A stretch of DNA of 64,000 nucleotides from Hymenobacter setariae (GCF_007713685.1 NZ_VMRJ01000001.1:1346129-1410128), one strand, 5' to 3'. Shown: positions 47,011-56,134, numbered from the stretch's first letter. A program made the numbers and translations. The notes: generated by a model from the letters alone, not told the origin.

Positions 47011-47589
47011 TCCCTGTCATAGCTAGCCGTGTCCAAATATGACCCTTCCATACAGCAAATCGCTATTTTCTATAGTATTATACAATCCCGGTACTCGGCA
47101 GCGCTAGGGCCGCTGAGGCCTGTAGTCAGGAAGTGCTCATAGGAAGTAAGGAGAACGGGTGGAGTAGTCACCAGCCGCGCCAGCGTAAAGGGCGAAATTG
47201 TCAGCCCCACGAGCAACCCAATGGCCACCTGATGCGGAGTGGCTAGCGCAGCCCGGTTGCTCATCAACTCGCCGTCCCTGATAGCCTCCTACCTCTACTC
47301 TGTCAGTAAACACCTGCTCGACTGTCTAAGTTTGCTGTGGGTGTTGGTTACGAAGCACCTACCAGTGCTAGCTTGACAGCTCCGCTTCTTTGGTTGGGGC
47401 TGTTGCTCATTGCCGATTTCGTTTGCGCAGGACTATTAAGGCCAGGAGCACGACACGCAGCAAGGCAATACCCGAATAACATTGTGAATTGTAAGCACCT
47501 TGATTTTCTGCTTGAGAAGCAAGTGGCACTCTTAGTTCAACAGTAGCTCGGCTTCCAGCTTTTGGAATTGAACTGGGAGATTATCTCTT

Positions 47590-48460
47590 GACTGCTACTT
47601 CCAATAGGTGATGGCGACCGGTGCTGTGAGAAATTTCTGCGCAAAGACTTGGCGCATTTTGCTGTCCTTGTCCTAGTCGAAAAATGTTCTAGCGAAGAAT
47701 TCTACTTTGAAGGCTTTGGCATATTTCTCCTGACCCTACTTTGGACAGCCTACTTAGGCCCACTGTACGCAGGTAACTGATGTAGGCCTTAGTGTGGGGC
47801 ATAGAGCGAAAAGATACTGATACAGAGATTTTTCTTTAGCTCTTCTTCACATAATGATTGCCACTTGCAGATGTTAGCAAGGACGCCAACTATGCTTTGG
47901 GCATCGTTATAGTCCCACACGAATTTGGTAATAAAGAAGGGACTAGGCGCAGTTTACGTCAGACTCGACTATCGGCTCCTTGTTGAAGAGCAGAAAGGGA
48001 TGCAGAAGGCTGAGCAACGCCGTTACCGAGCTGAAGTCCTAGCCCGTGACTTCGCGGTGCTTGAAGCAAAACCCTAAGCTATGATGCGGTCGATAAGGTA
48101 GAACCAGAGTAGATAAACCTTTTTGTTGACGATTCAATTGCGAAACTTGGCCTATCTTTTCTGGTTACCAGCTCCTTCTGGCCAATGGATTTATCCTTCA
48201 GCTTCACGACGTCCCTTTCGAGTTGGCCTATCAACTCCTCATAATTGAACCTGAAATTAGCACAGTGAGCTCCAACTTATGGGTTTCAAGTCGTTTAATA
48301 GTATCCTAGAACTGGGAACGTACTAAGTCGATTTTCTTGTTTTCAACGGCTGAGCCTTTTATCCTAATTTTGACGAGCCCGGCGTCTTTCAGAGTGGTAC
48401 GTGAACCGGACCATAACAGCCATCTTCGCCTTATCAAAACCTCGCAATACGTAGTTGAGC
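47590..48460 (-). pseudogene. Decayed coding remnants, family not identified
   Basis: Reading the minus strand gives protein-like stretches broken by stops and frame changes: near 48440 DKAKMAVMVRFTY; near 48220 an Asp/Lys-rich YEELIGQLERDVVKLKDKS; near 47920 VWDYNDAQSIVGVLANICK followed by a charged stretch and SLYAPH-stop; near 47720 YAKAFKVEFFARTFF, then a stop, then KDSKMRQVFAQKFL. The base composition differs from the flanking genes. The pieces suggest one or two eroded accessory genes, perhaps from a former mobile element. I could not assign a family. Confidence 0.4.
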
Positions 48461-48577
48461 TTTGTTATATAGTTGCATTAAATGCAGATTACAAGAGCCG
48501 CTGCTACTAATGTAACACGTCACAACTTCTTCTCAAAAGGTGCCTCATTATACCAAAAAGGCACTTTTATTCACCAT

Positions 48578-49192
48578 ATGGATTTTCCTTCCAAATTGAT
48601 TGAAAACGCGGTAGTGGAGCTGTCGCGCCTGCCCGGTATTGGCAAAAAAACGGCCCTACGCCTGGCTTTGCATTTGCTCAAGGCCGAAACCGACACCACG
48701 GCCAACCTAGCCGAGGCGCTGGCCAAGATGCGCTTCGACATCACGTACTGCGGCACCTGCCACTCCATTTCCGACAGTGCCGAGTGCAGCATTTGCGCCA
48801 ACCAGCTGCGCGACCACAGCACCGTGTGCGTAGTGGCCGACGTGCGCGACGTGATTGCCATTGAAAACACTGGCCAGTACCAGGGCGTGTACCACGTGCT
48901 AGGGGGCGTTATTTCGCCCATCGAGGGCGTGGGACCGTCCGACCTGCACATCGATTCGCTAGTGACCCGCACCACCGCCGAGGGCTCCGAAGTCCGCGAG
49001 ATTATCCTGGCTATTTCGCCCACCATGGAGGGCGACACCACGGCCTTCTACCTGTCGCGCCGCCTGCGCGAAGTCGAGCACTTGAACATCAGCACCATCG
49101 CCCGCGGCATTCCGATGGGTGGCGAGCTAGAGTACGCCGACGAGATTACCCTAGGTCGCAGCATCGTGGAGCGCCAGCGCCAAGCGCGCTAG
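48578..49192 (+). CDS. recR: Recombination mediator RecR
   Basis: RecR works with RecF and RecO to load RecA on gapped DNA. The 204-residue product has the helix-hairpin-helix VELSRLPGIGKKTALRLALH, a four-cysteine zinc finger (CGTC and CSIC), and a Toprim domain (VCVVADVRDVIAIENTGQY, then HVLGGVISPIEGVGPSDL). The frame is open from 48482, but the ATG at 48578 (MDFPSKLIENAV) gives the canonical N-terminus and family length. A strong terminator follows. Confidence 0.97.
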   Translation: MDFPSKLIENAVVELSRLPGIGKKTALRLALHLLKAETDTTANLAEALAKMRFDITYCGTCHSISDSAECSICANQLRDHSTVCVVADVRDVIAIENTGQYQGVYHVLGGVISPIEGVGPSDLHIDSLVTRTTAEGSEVREIILAISPTMEGDTTAFYLSRRLREVEHLNISTIARGIPMGGELEYADEITLGRSIVERQRQAR

Positions 49193-49215
49193 ATGCACCT
49201 ACGAGGCCAGCATCT

Positions 49216-49265
49216 GAAGCCACCAAGCAGGCCCGCCCAGTCGGCGGGTTTTGCTCGGTGGCTTC
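49216..49265 (+). terminator. Intrinsic terminator after recR
   Basis: GAAGCCACC (49216-49224) pairs with GGTGGCTTC (49257-49265); an inner GCCCGCC/GGCGGG stem closes the hairpin. The structure begins 24 bp after the recR stop. The right arm contains a TTTT bulge and TTCTTCG follows. Confidence 0.75.
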
Positions 49266-49315
49266 TTCGCGTTTGTCCCTTGCGCAGGCAAGTCTGGGCC
49301 TAACTTCGCCGCCCC

Positions 49316-51280
49316 GTGGTGAAGCTCTCCATTATTATTGTTAATTACAATGTTTGCTACTTTCTGGAGCAGGCGTTGCTGTCGGTGCGCAAAGCGGCGG
49401 AGCGCCTAGGGCAACCTGTTGAGGTCTTTGTAGTTGACAATAACTCGGCCGACAACTCGGTGGCAATGGTGCGCACCCGTTTCCCAGAAGTCATTCTGCT
49501 GGAGAACCACGATAACCCGGGCTTTTCGAAGGCTAACAACCAAGCTCTGCGTCAGGCCACAGGCCAATATCAGCTACTGCTTAATCCTGACACGCTGGTA
49601 GAAGAAGATGTCTTCCGGCGGTGCTGCGCATTCATGGACGAGCACCCGCACTGTGGGGGCCTAGGCGTGCAGATGCTTGATGGCCAAGGTAAGTTTTTGC
49701 CCGAAAGCAAGCGCGGGCTGCCCACCCCTAGGGTGGCGTTTTACAAGATTTTTGGGCTAGCCTGGCTGTTTCCGCGCTCGCGCACGTTTGGGCGCTATCA
49801 CCTTGGCTTTCTCGACCCCAGCCAGCCACATAAAGTAGCAGTGCTCAGTGGGGCTTACATGCTGCTGCGCAAGGTCGCTCTCGACCAGGTAGGCCTGCTC
49901 GATGAGGACTATTTCATGTACGGCGAGGACATTGACCTCTCGTATCGCCTTACGCAGGGCGGCTGGCAAAACTGGTATTTTCCCGCCGCTCGCATCATTC
50001 ATTATAAGGGCGAAAGCACTAAGCGCACGAGCGTCAACTACGTGTTCGTGTTTTACCGGGCCATGGCCATCTTTGCCCAAAAGCATTTCGCGCCGGGCCG
50101 GGCTGGGCTGTTTACCAAGCTGATAAACCTAGCCATTTGGCTGCGAGCCAGTGCGGCCGTGAGCCAGCGCCTCGCCACGCGCGCCGCCCCCGTGCTGCTC
50201 GATGCAGCCCTGCTCTACGCAGGTATGGCGGCCCTGAAAGTGTATTGGGAAGCTACTTTCAAATACGAGCCCACTCCTTTCCCGCCGCAGTACATGTTAG
50301 TGGCCGTGCCAGCTTACTTAGTGGTGTGGCTGGCGGCGACTTGGCTCAGCGGGGGCTACGACCGCAGCATGCGGGCCAGCCGCGTAGTGCGCGGCATTTT
50401 GGTGGGCACAGTGCTCATTTCGGCAGCGTCTAATTTTCTAGATAGCTGGCGCTTTTCGAAGGCGCTAATTCTCCTAGGTGGTGCCTGGGCGGTGGTGGCG
50501 CTGGTGGGCCGGCGGCTGCTCTGGCACTGGCTGCGCCACGGCCACCTGCGCCTCAGCGAGCCGCGCACCAAGATGCTCGCCACTGTGGGGTCGGCCACGG
50601 AAAGCCAGCGCGTGCGGTTGCTGTTAACTGCTGCCCGGGTACCTGCTAGCGTAGTAGGCTACATTGCCCCAGTAGGCGCTGGCCCGGCTGTACCCACCCG
50701 CGACTACCTGGGCGAGCTGAGTCAACTGCCTGCATTAGTGCGCCTGTATGACCTCGACGAGTTAGTTTTTTGTGGCAAAGACCTTTCTACGAGCCAGATT
50801 ATCGACCTGATGCTGGGCCTGCCCACTCGCCCTGAGGTAGCCTACAAGATTTTGCCCGCCGACAGCCAGTACATCATCGGCAGCAGCCGCAAAAACGCAC
50901 CTGGCGACTACTACACCTCGGCCCCAGCGCTGCGGCTCTACCAGCCGGCACAGCGCCGCAGCAAGCGACGGCTCGACCTTGTAGCCAGCCTTGTACTGCT
51001 AGTGGCAGCCCCCTTACTACTGTGCGTGCAGCGGCGCCCCGCGGGACTGCTGCCCCACATTTGGCAGGTGCTGGTGGGGCAGCGCAGTTGGGTGGGGTTG
51101 CGCTACACTCCTGGCGCAATGGGGCAGGCCATTCTTTCGCCTGCCGACACTGCCTATGCCCCAGCCACGCTATCGGCAGCAGCGCGCCAGCGCCTCGAGT
51201 TTCTTTATGCCAAGAACTATGAGCCCGAAACTGACCTGCGAGTGCTCTGGCGCGGTTGGCGCCAGTTGGGCGGAGTATAG
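49316..51280 (+). CDS. GT2 glycosyltransferase fused to a truncated polyprenyl-phosphate sugar transferase
   Basis: The 654-residue product starts at GTG 49316 (GTG GTG; 49319 is equally possible). Residues 1-270 are a GT2 enzyme of the rhamnosyltransferase type: LSIIIVNYNVCYFLEQAL, VDNNSADNS, LLLNPDTLVEED and YGEDIDLSYRLTQGGW. Then come four membrane helices (about 295-400), a Rossmann-like domain (MLATVGSATESQRVRLLL, LVFCGKDLS) and a further hydrophobic segment after RSKRRLDLVASL, which together resemble the N-terminal part of WbaP/PglC-like sugar-phosphate transferases. The catalytic cytoplasmic tail of that family is reduced to a remnant. It may use the membrane part only as a lipid-binding anchor. 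It is not linked to the main polysaccharide locus. Confidence 0.8.
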   Translation: MVKLSIIIVNYNVCYFLEQALLSVRKAAERLGQPVEVFVVDNNSADNSVAMVRTRFPEVILLENHDNPGFSKANNQALRQATGQYQLLLNPDTLVEEDVFRRCCAFMDEHPHCGGLGVQMLDGQGKFLPESKRGLPTPRVAFYKIFGLAWLFPRSRTFGRYHLGFLDPSQPHKVAVLSGAYMLLRKVALDQVGLLDEDYFMYGEDIDLSYRLTQGGWQNWYFPAARIIHYKGESTKRTSVNYVFVFYRAMAIFAQKHFAPGRAGLFTKLINLAIWLRASAAVSQRLATRAAPVLLDAALLYAGMAALKVYWEATFKYEPTPFPPQYMLVAVPAYLVVWLAATWLSGGYDRSMRASRVVRGILVGTVLISAASNFLDSWRFSKALILLGGAWAVVALVGRRLLWHWLRHGHLRLSEPRTKMLATVGSATESQRVRLLLTAARVPASVVGYIAPVGAGPAVPTRDYLGELSQLPALVRLYDLDELVFCGKDLSTSQIIDLMLGLPTRPEVAYKILPADSQYIIGSSRKNAPGDYYTSAPALRLYQPAQRRSKRRLDLVASLVLLVAAPLLLCVQRRPAGLLPHIWQVLVGQRSWVGLRYTPGAMGQAILSPADTAYAPATLSAAARQRLEFLYAKNYEPETDLRVLWRGWRQLGGV

Positions 51281-51428
51281 CCAGTTTGCTAAGTGCTGCA
51301 AAACAGCATGAAATCCATCTCCTGTTTTACCTTCAATCATACTAGCCCTAGGCTAGCTTTACAATGAGATATTACCCTATTAGATAAGCACTTAAACAAT
51401 ATTTTATTTATAGCCTCTAAGGCTATTC

Positions 51429-51863
51429 TTAGCCAATCGACCGCTTTTTACTTTGTTGTTGAGCCTCCCGCAGCCACTCTTGAGCGGCCTCCACATTATC
51501 AAACATGTGCATCTGAAGTTGCCCATGCAGGCCAATGGCCATCGACTGGGCTGAGCTAGCGGCCAGTGCCTCAGGGCTTACTACGTTGGCGAAGTGCGTT
51601 AGGCCTTGCGCTATGGCGCGGGGCGCCCAGTTGCTCACTACCCACTCCACGGCGTGGTCCCAGGGTCCAATTACACGGCGATTATCGTTGAGTAGGTAGG
51701 CACAGTGATTTTCTTGCAAAGGCTGTAGGCAAGCGTCGGCGCCGGCCAAGATGCCGATGTATGTTTGGTACCCTATCCACTCATTGCAGACCCAGCGGTT
51801 GGCTGCATCATAAGTAATACGGAGGTATACGTTGCCGAAGCCATTAATAAGGTCAGTGGACAT
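51429..51863 (-). CDS. Small STAS/SpoIIAA-like protein, unknown function
   Basis: The 144-residue product has an N-terminal beta-rich part (WVCNEWIGYQTYIGI), a central NDNRRV and W-x(8)-W APRAIAQGL segment, and a final helix (NVEAAQEWLREAQ). The same order, including a D-x-R motif, a tryptophan-rich helix and an Ala-rich C-terminal helix, recurs in the proteins at 56135 and 56584, so I take the three as paralogs of a STAS-like alpha/beta fold. No catalytic residues can be named. It is a lone gene. Confidence 0.65.
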   Translation of the reverse strand: MSTDLINGFGNVYLRITYDAANRWVCNEWIGYQTYIGILAGADACLQPLQENHCAYLLNDNRRVIGPWDHAVEWVVSNWAPRAIAQGLTHFANVVSPEALAASSAQSMAIGLHGQLQMHMFDNVEAAQEWLREAQQQSKKRSIG

Positions 51864-52102
51864 GCGTTAGAATACGAGGCGGAATAACAAGAAGGTAGTC
51901 ATAGCTACTTGTCGTTTACGGTAGGGAGTGGTATGCGGATGTAGCCCCCCGACCTAGAGAACAAGTTTCCATAAGTAAAGAATGCCCCTATGACCTTCTT
52001 TTTAGAAGGCACTCTGACTGCTTACCGAGCACTTTGGCACCAGCCACCTCAAAAAATACAGTTAAAATGCACGAACTGGGTGGAGTAGTGCAAAGAGGAC
52101 TA

Positions 52103-52110
52103 TACTTTTG
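52103..52110 (+). promoter_or_regulatory. Possible Bacteroidota -7 element upstream of the aminotransferase
   Basis: TACTTTTG matches the TAnnTTTG -7 consensus and lies 36 bp before the ATG. No good TTG -33 element is at the right distance, so this is tentative. Confidence 0.35.
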
Positions 52111-52145
52111 CGATTCGCCCGTTTCATAGTTATCCTCCTCAACCT

Positions 52146-53384
52146 ATGTCACCTAGTTCCTCACCAGCTTCGGTTACGGCCGACCCTACTGCGTATCTCT
52201 CCGACCGCATCCTGAATATGCAGGAGTCGGCCACTATTGCAATGGCTAAGAAAAGCCGCGAGCTGGCCGCTAAGGGTATTGATGTTATTAACCTGAGCTT
52301 TGGCGAGCCTGATTTTCAGACGCCGCAGTACATCAAGGACGCTGCCAAGCAGGCGCTCGACGAAGGCTATACCTTTTATACGCCCGTGCCCGGCTACCTC
52401 GACCTGCGCCAGGCCATCTGCGATAAATTTCAACGCGATAACAACTTAACCTATAAGCCCACCGAGATTGTGGTGAGCACCGGCGCCAAGCAATCGCTCA
52501 CCAACGCGGTGCTGGCCCTCATCAACCCCGGCGACGAGGTTATCATCTTTTCGCCCTACTGGGTAAGCTACGCGGCCATCGTGGAGCTGGCCGAGGGCGT
52601 GGCCGTGCCCATCATGGGCAGCCTCGAAAACGACTACAAAGTGACGGCGGCCGAATTTGCCGCGGCCATCACGCCCCGCACCAAAATGGTGATGTATTCG
52701 TCTCCCTGCAATCCTACGGGCGCCGTATTCAGCCGCGAAGAGCTTGGGGCCATTGCCGACGTACTGGCGCAGCACCCGGGCATTTTTGCGCTGGCCGACG
52801 AGATTTACGAGTATATCAACTTCACCGGTGAGCACGTAAGCCTGGCGCAGTTTGACAAGGTTAAAGACCAGGTTATCACCGTCAATGGCTTCTCGAAAGG
52901 CTACGCCATGACGGGCTGGCGCCTAGGCTACATGGCAGCCCGCCAAGAGATTGCAGCCGCTTGCGACAAGCTCCAGGGGCAGGTTACGTCGGGCACTTGC
53001 TCTATTGCGCAGCGCGCCGGCCTGGCTGCCCTACAAGGCGGCCGCGCTTCGGCCGACGAGATGGTGACTGCCTACCACCGCCGCCGCGACCTCGTGCTAA
53101 GCCTTGCTAAGGATATTCCAGGCATGGTGACACCCACGCCTGAGGGCGCTTTTTACGTGTTCCCCAACGTATCGGCTTTCTTCGGCCGCACTACGCCCGA
53201 GGGCACCGTCATCAACGACTCGGGCGACCTAGCGCTGTACCTGCTCAACGACGCGCACGTGTCGTCGGTGGGTGGCGACTCGTTTGGCGCGCCCGACTGC
53301 ATGCGCTTCAGCACCGCCGCTGCCGATGAGAAACTGGCCGAGGCCTTCAAGCGCATCAAGGCGAGCTTGGCGAAGTTGAAGTAG
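52146..53384 (+). CDS. Pyridoxal-phosphate aminotransferase, probable aspartate aminotransferase (class I, Ib)
   Basis: The 412-residue enzyme belongs to fold-type I aminotransferases. The N-terminal INLSFGEPDFQTP, VSTGAKQSLTNA, SSPCNPTGAVFS (Asn and Pro contacts), LADEIYEYI (Asp and Tyr contacts to PLP) and GFSKGYAMTGWRLGY (PLP lysine and phosphate-binding Arg) are all present. This pattern fits the Ib subgroup that interconverts aspartate and oxaloacetate, sometimes also prephenate. It appears to be a single-gene unit ending 10 bp before a 37-bp inverted repeat. ATG 52218 is an alternative start. Confidence 0.92.
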   Translation: MSPSSSPASVTADPTAYLSDRILNMQESATIAMAKKSRELAAKGIDVINLSFGEPDFQTPQYIKDAAKQALDEGYTFYTPVPGYLDLRQAICDKFQRDNNLTYKPTEIVVSTGAKQSLTNAVLALINPGDEVIIFSPYWVSYAAIVELAEGVAVPIMGSLENDYKVTAAEFAAAITPRTKMVMYSSPCNPTGAVFSREELGAIADVLAQHPGIFALADEIYEYINFTGEHVSLAQFDKVKDQVITVNGFSKGYAMTGWRLGYMAARQEIAAACDKLQGQVTSGTCSIAQRAGLAALQGGRASADEMVTAYHRRRDLVLSLAKDIPGMVTPTPEGAFYVFPNVSAFFGRTTPEGTVINDSGDLALYLLNDAHVSSVGGDSFGAPDCMRFSTAAADEKLAEAFKRIKASLAKLK

Positions 53385-53394
53385 TCGATAATCA

Positions 53395-53480
53395 GGCAGA
53401 TAGCCAAAACGTTCGGGCTTACCATTAAAATATCTCCAGAGACATTTTAATGGTAAGCCCGAACGTTTTGGCTATCTGCC
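53395..53480. repeat. 37-bp perfect inverted repeat with 12-bp spacer
   Basis: The left arm (53395-53431) and right arm (53444-53480) are exact reverse complements over 37 bp; the arms start GGCAGATAGCC and end GGCTATCTGCC. The spacer is ATCTCCAGAGAC. The element starts 11 bp after the aminotransferase stop and ends 20 bp before the ATG of the low-GC gene at 53501. It would fold into a very stable hairpin and could act as a terminator or RNase III substrate, or be the joined ends of a lost mobile element. Confidence 0.85.
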
Positions 53481-53500
53481 CTATAGCTATTTTTAAGCTC

Positions 53501-54037
53501 ATGAAAAAACCTTCTATGATAGGTTGGCTAATAGCAGTATTCTTTTGCTTTAGTGTATACGCCTTCCAGCTTCCTTCCTGGGTTCGTGTTCCTCTTAAAC
53601 TTCCCGGAGCCAGTGATGATAATGCGTCGATACTTATACCTTCTCACATAATAAAAGCAGATAGTTCTTCGGCTAGCACGCAACTCATTGCTAGAGATTC
53701 TACTGGTATCTACTGGGTCATGAATTGGAATATAATGACTGGTGATGGCTTACACGACAGCCACCGGAAGCGCATGTATGAGGACGCTATAAAGAACTTG
53801 ACTAATGGCACTACTAGAACGCTATACAGCCGTGCAGAAATATTGATAGCCGCGTATCGGGGTATTGAATTCGTACTCAAAGAAGATGCTAGTGGCGGCC
53901 AAACTTCTTTTATCTATGGTCGCTGCGTAATAAGTGAGCACACAGGCTATCTACTCTATTTTGCTCCGGCAGATAAGGGCGGACACAAGGGCCTAGGAGG
54001 CAAAACGTTTTTTGACTCTTTTACCTTACGACATTGA
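53501..54037 (+). CDS. Hypothetical protein with N-terminal membrane segment, low-GC
   Basis: The 178-residue product has an N-terminal hydrophobic segment (MIGWLIAVFFCFSVYAF, residues 6-22) that could be a signal peptide or anchor, then a polar, partly beta-rich domain. I recognise no family. The frame runs upstream into the inverted repeat (to 53450), but the ATG at 53501 is the sensible start. Codon use is clearly AT-richer than its neighbours (frequent ATA, AGA, TCT) and CTAG is rare, suggesting a different origin. Confidence 0.65.
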   Translation: MKKPSMIGWLIAVFFCFSVYAFQLPSWVRVPLKLPGASDDNASILIPSHIIKADSSSASTQLIARDSTGIYWVMNWNIMTGDGLHDSHRKRMYEDAIKNLTNGTTRTLYSRAEILIAAYRGIEFVLKEDASGGQTSFIYGRCVISEHTGYLLYFAPADKGGHKGLGGKTFFDSFTLRH

Positions 54038-54114
54038 TAGCTTAACCTAAGTAACACGCTTGAGAGCAAAAGCCTAATTAGACTACACCTCAAAATACGC
54101 GCCGCTGTCGGCCG

Positions 54115-54122
54115 TACCTTTG
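54115..54122 (+). promoter_or_regulatory. Possible Bacteroidota -7 element upstream of the ABC-F gene
   Basis: TACCTTTG matches the TAnnTTTG -7 consensus, 8 bp before the ATG at 54131, which would give a very short or absent leader. No clear -33 TTG. Tentative. Confidence 0.4.
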
Positions 54123-54130
54123 CGGTACTT

Positions 54131-56041
54131 ATGAATTTGCTATCCGCCGAGAACGTCTCGAAGAATTACGCCGACCGCTGGCTATTTAAAGACCTCAATT
54201 TTGGCCTGCAACAGGGGCAGCGCATTGCGTTTGTGGGCATCAATGGCACCGGCAAAACGACCCTGATGAAGGTGCTCGCCGGCCTCGAAGCGCCTGATAC
54301 TGGCCTGGTGACGCGTCGCCAGGGCATTCGGGTCACCTACCTAGGGCAGCAGCCGGTATTTGATGAAAGCCTGACGGTGGAGGAAACCATCTTCGCCAGC
54401 CAGAACGACACGCTGCGCGCCGTGAAGGACTACGAACACGTCGTCAATGACCCCAACCACGACCCCGAAGATTTGCAGCGCGTGATGGAGCGCATGGACG
54501 CTCTCAATGCCTGGGACTATGAGTCGCAGGTGCAGCAGATTTTGGGCAAGCTCGGCATCCTAGGAGAGCTGCTGTCGCGCAATGTGAGCAAGCTCTCGGG
54601 CGGGCAGCGCAAGCGCGTGGCCCTGGCTCGGGTGCTCATCGAAGAGCCTGATGTACTGCTGCTTGACGAGCCTACCAACCACTTGGACTTGGCTACCATT
54701 GAGTGGCTCGAAAACCGCCTGAACTCGCCCAGCCTCACACTGCTGATGGTGACCCACGACCGGTACTTCCTGGACAAAGTGGCCAACGAAATCGTGGAGC
54801 TCGACAAAGGCCAGATGTATCGCTACCAGGGCAACTACGCCTACTTTGTAGAGAAGAAAGCTGACCGCGAAATGCGCGAAGCCACTGAAGTCGAGAAGGC
54901 GCGCCAGCTTTTCAAAAAAGAGCTCGAATGGATGCGCCGTATGCCCCAGGCCCGCGGCACCAAGCAGAAGGCCCGCATAGATGCCTTCTACGTGACCAAA
55001 GAAAAAGCCAGCACCAACCTCAACAAACAGCAACTGGAATTGAGCGTGAAAACCACCCGCCAGGGTGGCAAAATCATCGAAGCCGAGCACTTGAACAAGC
55101 GCTTTGGGGACAAGGTGGTGCTCGACAATTTCAGCTACGTCTTCAAGAAAAAGGACCGCATCGGGCTGGTAGGCCCCAATGGCGCGGGCAAGTCTACCTT
55201 GCTCAATATGCTGACTGGCAAGCTAAAGCCCGACAGCGGCAATGTAGATGTGGGCCAGACTACGGTGTTTGGCTACTACACCCAGACCGAGCTAGAGTTT
55301 GACCCCAGCCAGCGCGTGATTGACATCGTGAAAGAGGTGGCCGAAGTGGTAGAGCTCGCCAACGGCGACGTGCTGACGGCTAGCCAGTTCTTGACCTTGT
55401 TCCTGTTCCCGCCGGCCCAGCAGTATACGCTGGTGAGCAAGCTCAGCGGCGGCGAAAAGCGGCGCCTACAGCTACTACGCGTGCTGGTGAAGAACCCCAA
55501 CTTCCTCATCCTTGACGAGCCGACTAACGACTTAGACCTTGGCACGCTCAACATTTTGGAGGACTTTCTGCTGCACTTCTCGGGCTGCCTACTCATCGTG
55601 AGCCACGACCGGTACTTCCTCGACAACCTAGCCGAGCACCTGTTTGTGCTAGAGCCGGGTGGGGCCGTACTCAACTTCCCCGGCAACTACACCGACTACC
55701 GCGACTACCTCGCCGAGCGCGAAACCGAGGCTGCCCTAGAAGCTGAGGAAAAAGCTGCCAAAGCCGCTCGCGCCGCCGCCAAGGTGGCTCCCGCCGCTCC
55801 TACCCCGGCGCCCGCCGCCCCGGCCAAGCGCCGCGCCTCGTTTGCGGAGAAAAAGGAGTTTGAGCAATTGGAGAAGGACATTGCGGCGCTCGAAGCCGAG
55901 AAAGAGCAACTAGTAGCCAACCTCGCCACCGGCCAAGGCTCGCGCCAGGACCTCATAGCCTGGCCTGCTCGCCTGCAAGCTGTAGACAAGGACCTAGACG
56001 CTAAGGGCGAACGCTGGCTAGAACTCAGCGACTACATGTAG
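54131..56041 (+). CDS. uup: ABC-F family ATPase, Uup-like
   Basis: ABC-F proteins are cytoplasmic twin-ATPase factors that act on ribosomes or DNA-associated processes and do not transport. The 636-residue product has two ABC domains: the first with GINGTGKTT, LSGGQRKRVALAR and LLLDEPTNHLDL, the second with GPNGAGKST, LSGGEKRRLQLLR and LILDEPTNDLDL. The linker between them carries basic helices (EWMRRMPQARGTKQKARID). The C-terminal coiled coil (about 565-636, RRASFAEKKEFEQLEKDI) is the DNA-binding-type ABC_tran_CTD found in Uup. The last gene before a strong hairpin terminator. Confidence 0.93.
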   Translation: MNLLSAENVSKNYADRWLFKDLNFGLQQGQRIAFVGINGTGKTTLMKVLAGLEAPDTGLVTRRQGIRVTYLGQQPVFDESLTVEETIFASQNDTLRAVKDYEHVVNDPNHDPEDLQRVMERMDALNAWDYESQVQQILGKLGILGELLSRNVSKLSGGQRKRVALARVLIEEPDVLLLDEPTNHLDLATIEWLENRLNSPSLTLLMVTHDRYFLDKVANEIVELDKGQMYRYQGNYAYFVEKKADREMREATEVEKARQLFKKELEWMRRMPQARGTKQKARIDAFYVTKEKASTNLNKQQLELSVKTTRQGGKIIEAEHLNKRFGDKVVLDNFSYVFKKKDRIGLVGPNGAGKSTLLNMLTGKLKPDSGNVDVGQTTVFGYYTQTELEFDPSQRVIDIVKEVAEVVELANGDVLTASQFLTLFLFPPAQQYTLVSKLSGGEKRRLQLLRVLVKNPNFLILDEPTNDLDLGTLNILEDFLLHFSGCLLIVSHDRYFLDNLAEHLFVLEPGGAVLNFPGNYTDYRDYLAERETEAALEAEEKAAKAARAAAKVAPAAPTPAPAAPAKRRASFAEKKEFEQLEKDIAALEAEKEQLVANLATGQGSRQDLIAWPARLQAVDKDLDAKGERWLELSDYM

Positions 56042-56072
56042 AAAGCTACGTCTTGGCACGAATAATGTCGTG

Positions 56073-56121
56073 ATAATCAAACAGAAACAAGCTACCAATA
56101 GGCTTGTTTCTGTTCGATTAT
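56073..56121. terminator. Long hairpin terminator after the ABC-F gene
   Basis: ATAATCAAACAGAAACAAGC (56073-56092) pairs with GCTTGTTTCTGTTCGATTAT (56102-56121) with one mismatch around a 9-nt loop. The T-rich right arm and position 32 bp after the stop support termination. Confidence 0.75.
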
Positions 56122-56134
56122 TAGTTTAGTAATT

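Larger units (their letters stand above)
46537..48577. other. Gene-poor AT-rich region (2.0 kb)
   Basis: This is the longest stretch without an intact gene. 46745-46804 carries an 11-bp inverted repeat (TTGAACAAAAG and CTTTTGTTCAA, 38-bp spacer) followed by T-rich DNA, a possible terminator for the permease. 46977-47010 is a perfect 12-bp hairpin. Two short ORFs (47070-47267 minus, 65 aa with a hydrophobic stretch; 47337-47546 plus, 69 aa) have no recognisable family. 47590-48460 contains stop-interrupted coding remnants on the minus strand. TGCATTAAATGCA (48473-48485) is a palindrome upstream of recR. Confidence 0.5.

Noticed and set aside
47337..47546. 69-codon plus-strand frame in the gene-poor region
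   Set aside because: GTG start, no family, no ribosome site, next to stop-riddled DNA; too weak to call a gene.
47553..47567. TTCCAGCTTTTGGAA, similar to the twin dyads at 9449
   Set aside because: The half-sites are 5 bp (TTCCA/TGGAA) with a different spacing, it is single, and it lies in decayed DNA.
53153..53425. Minus-strand 90-codon frame starting with the same eight residues as the plus frame at 53450
   Set aside because: The shared N-terminus is only the two arms of the 37-bp inverted repeat read in opposite directions; the rest is antisense to the aminotransferase.
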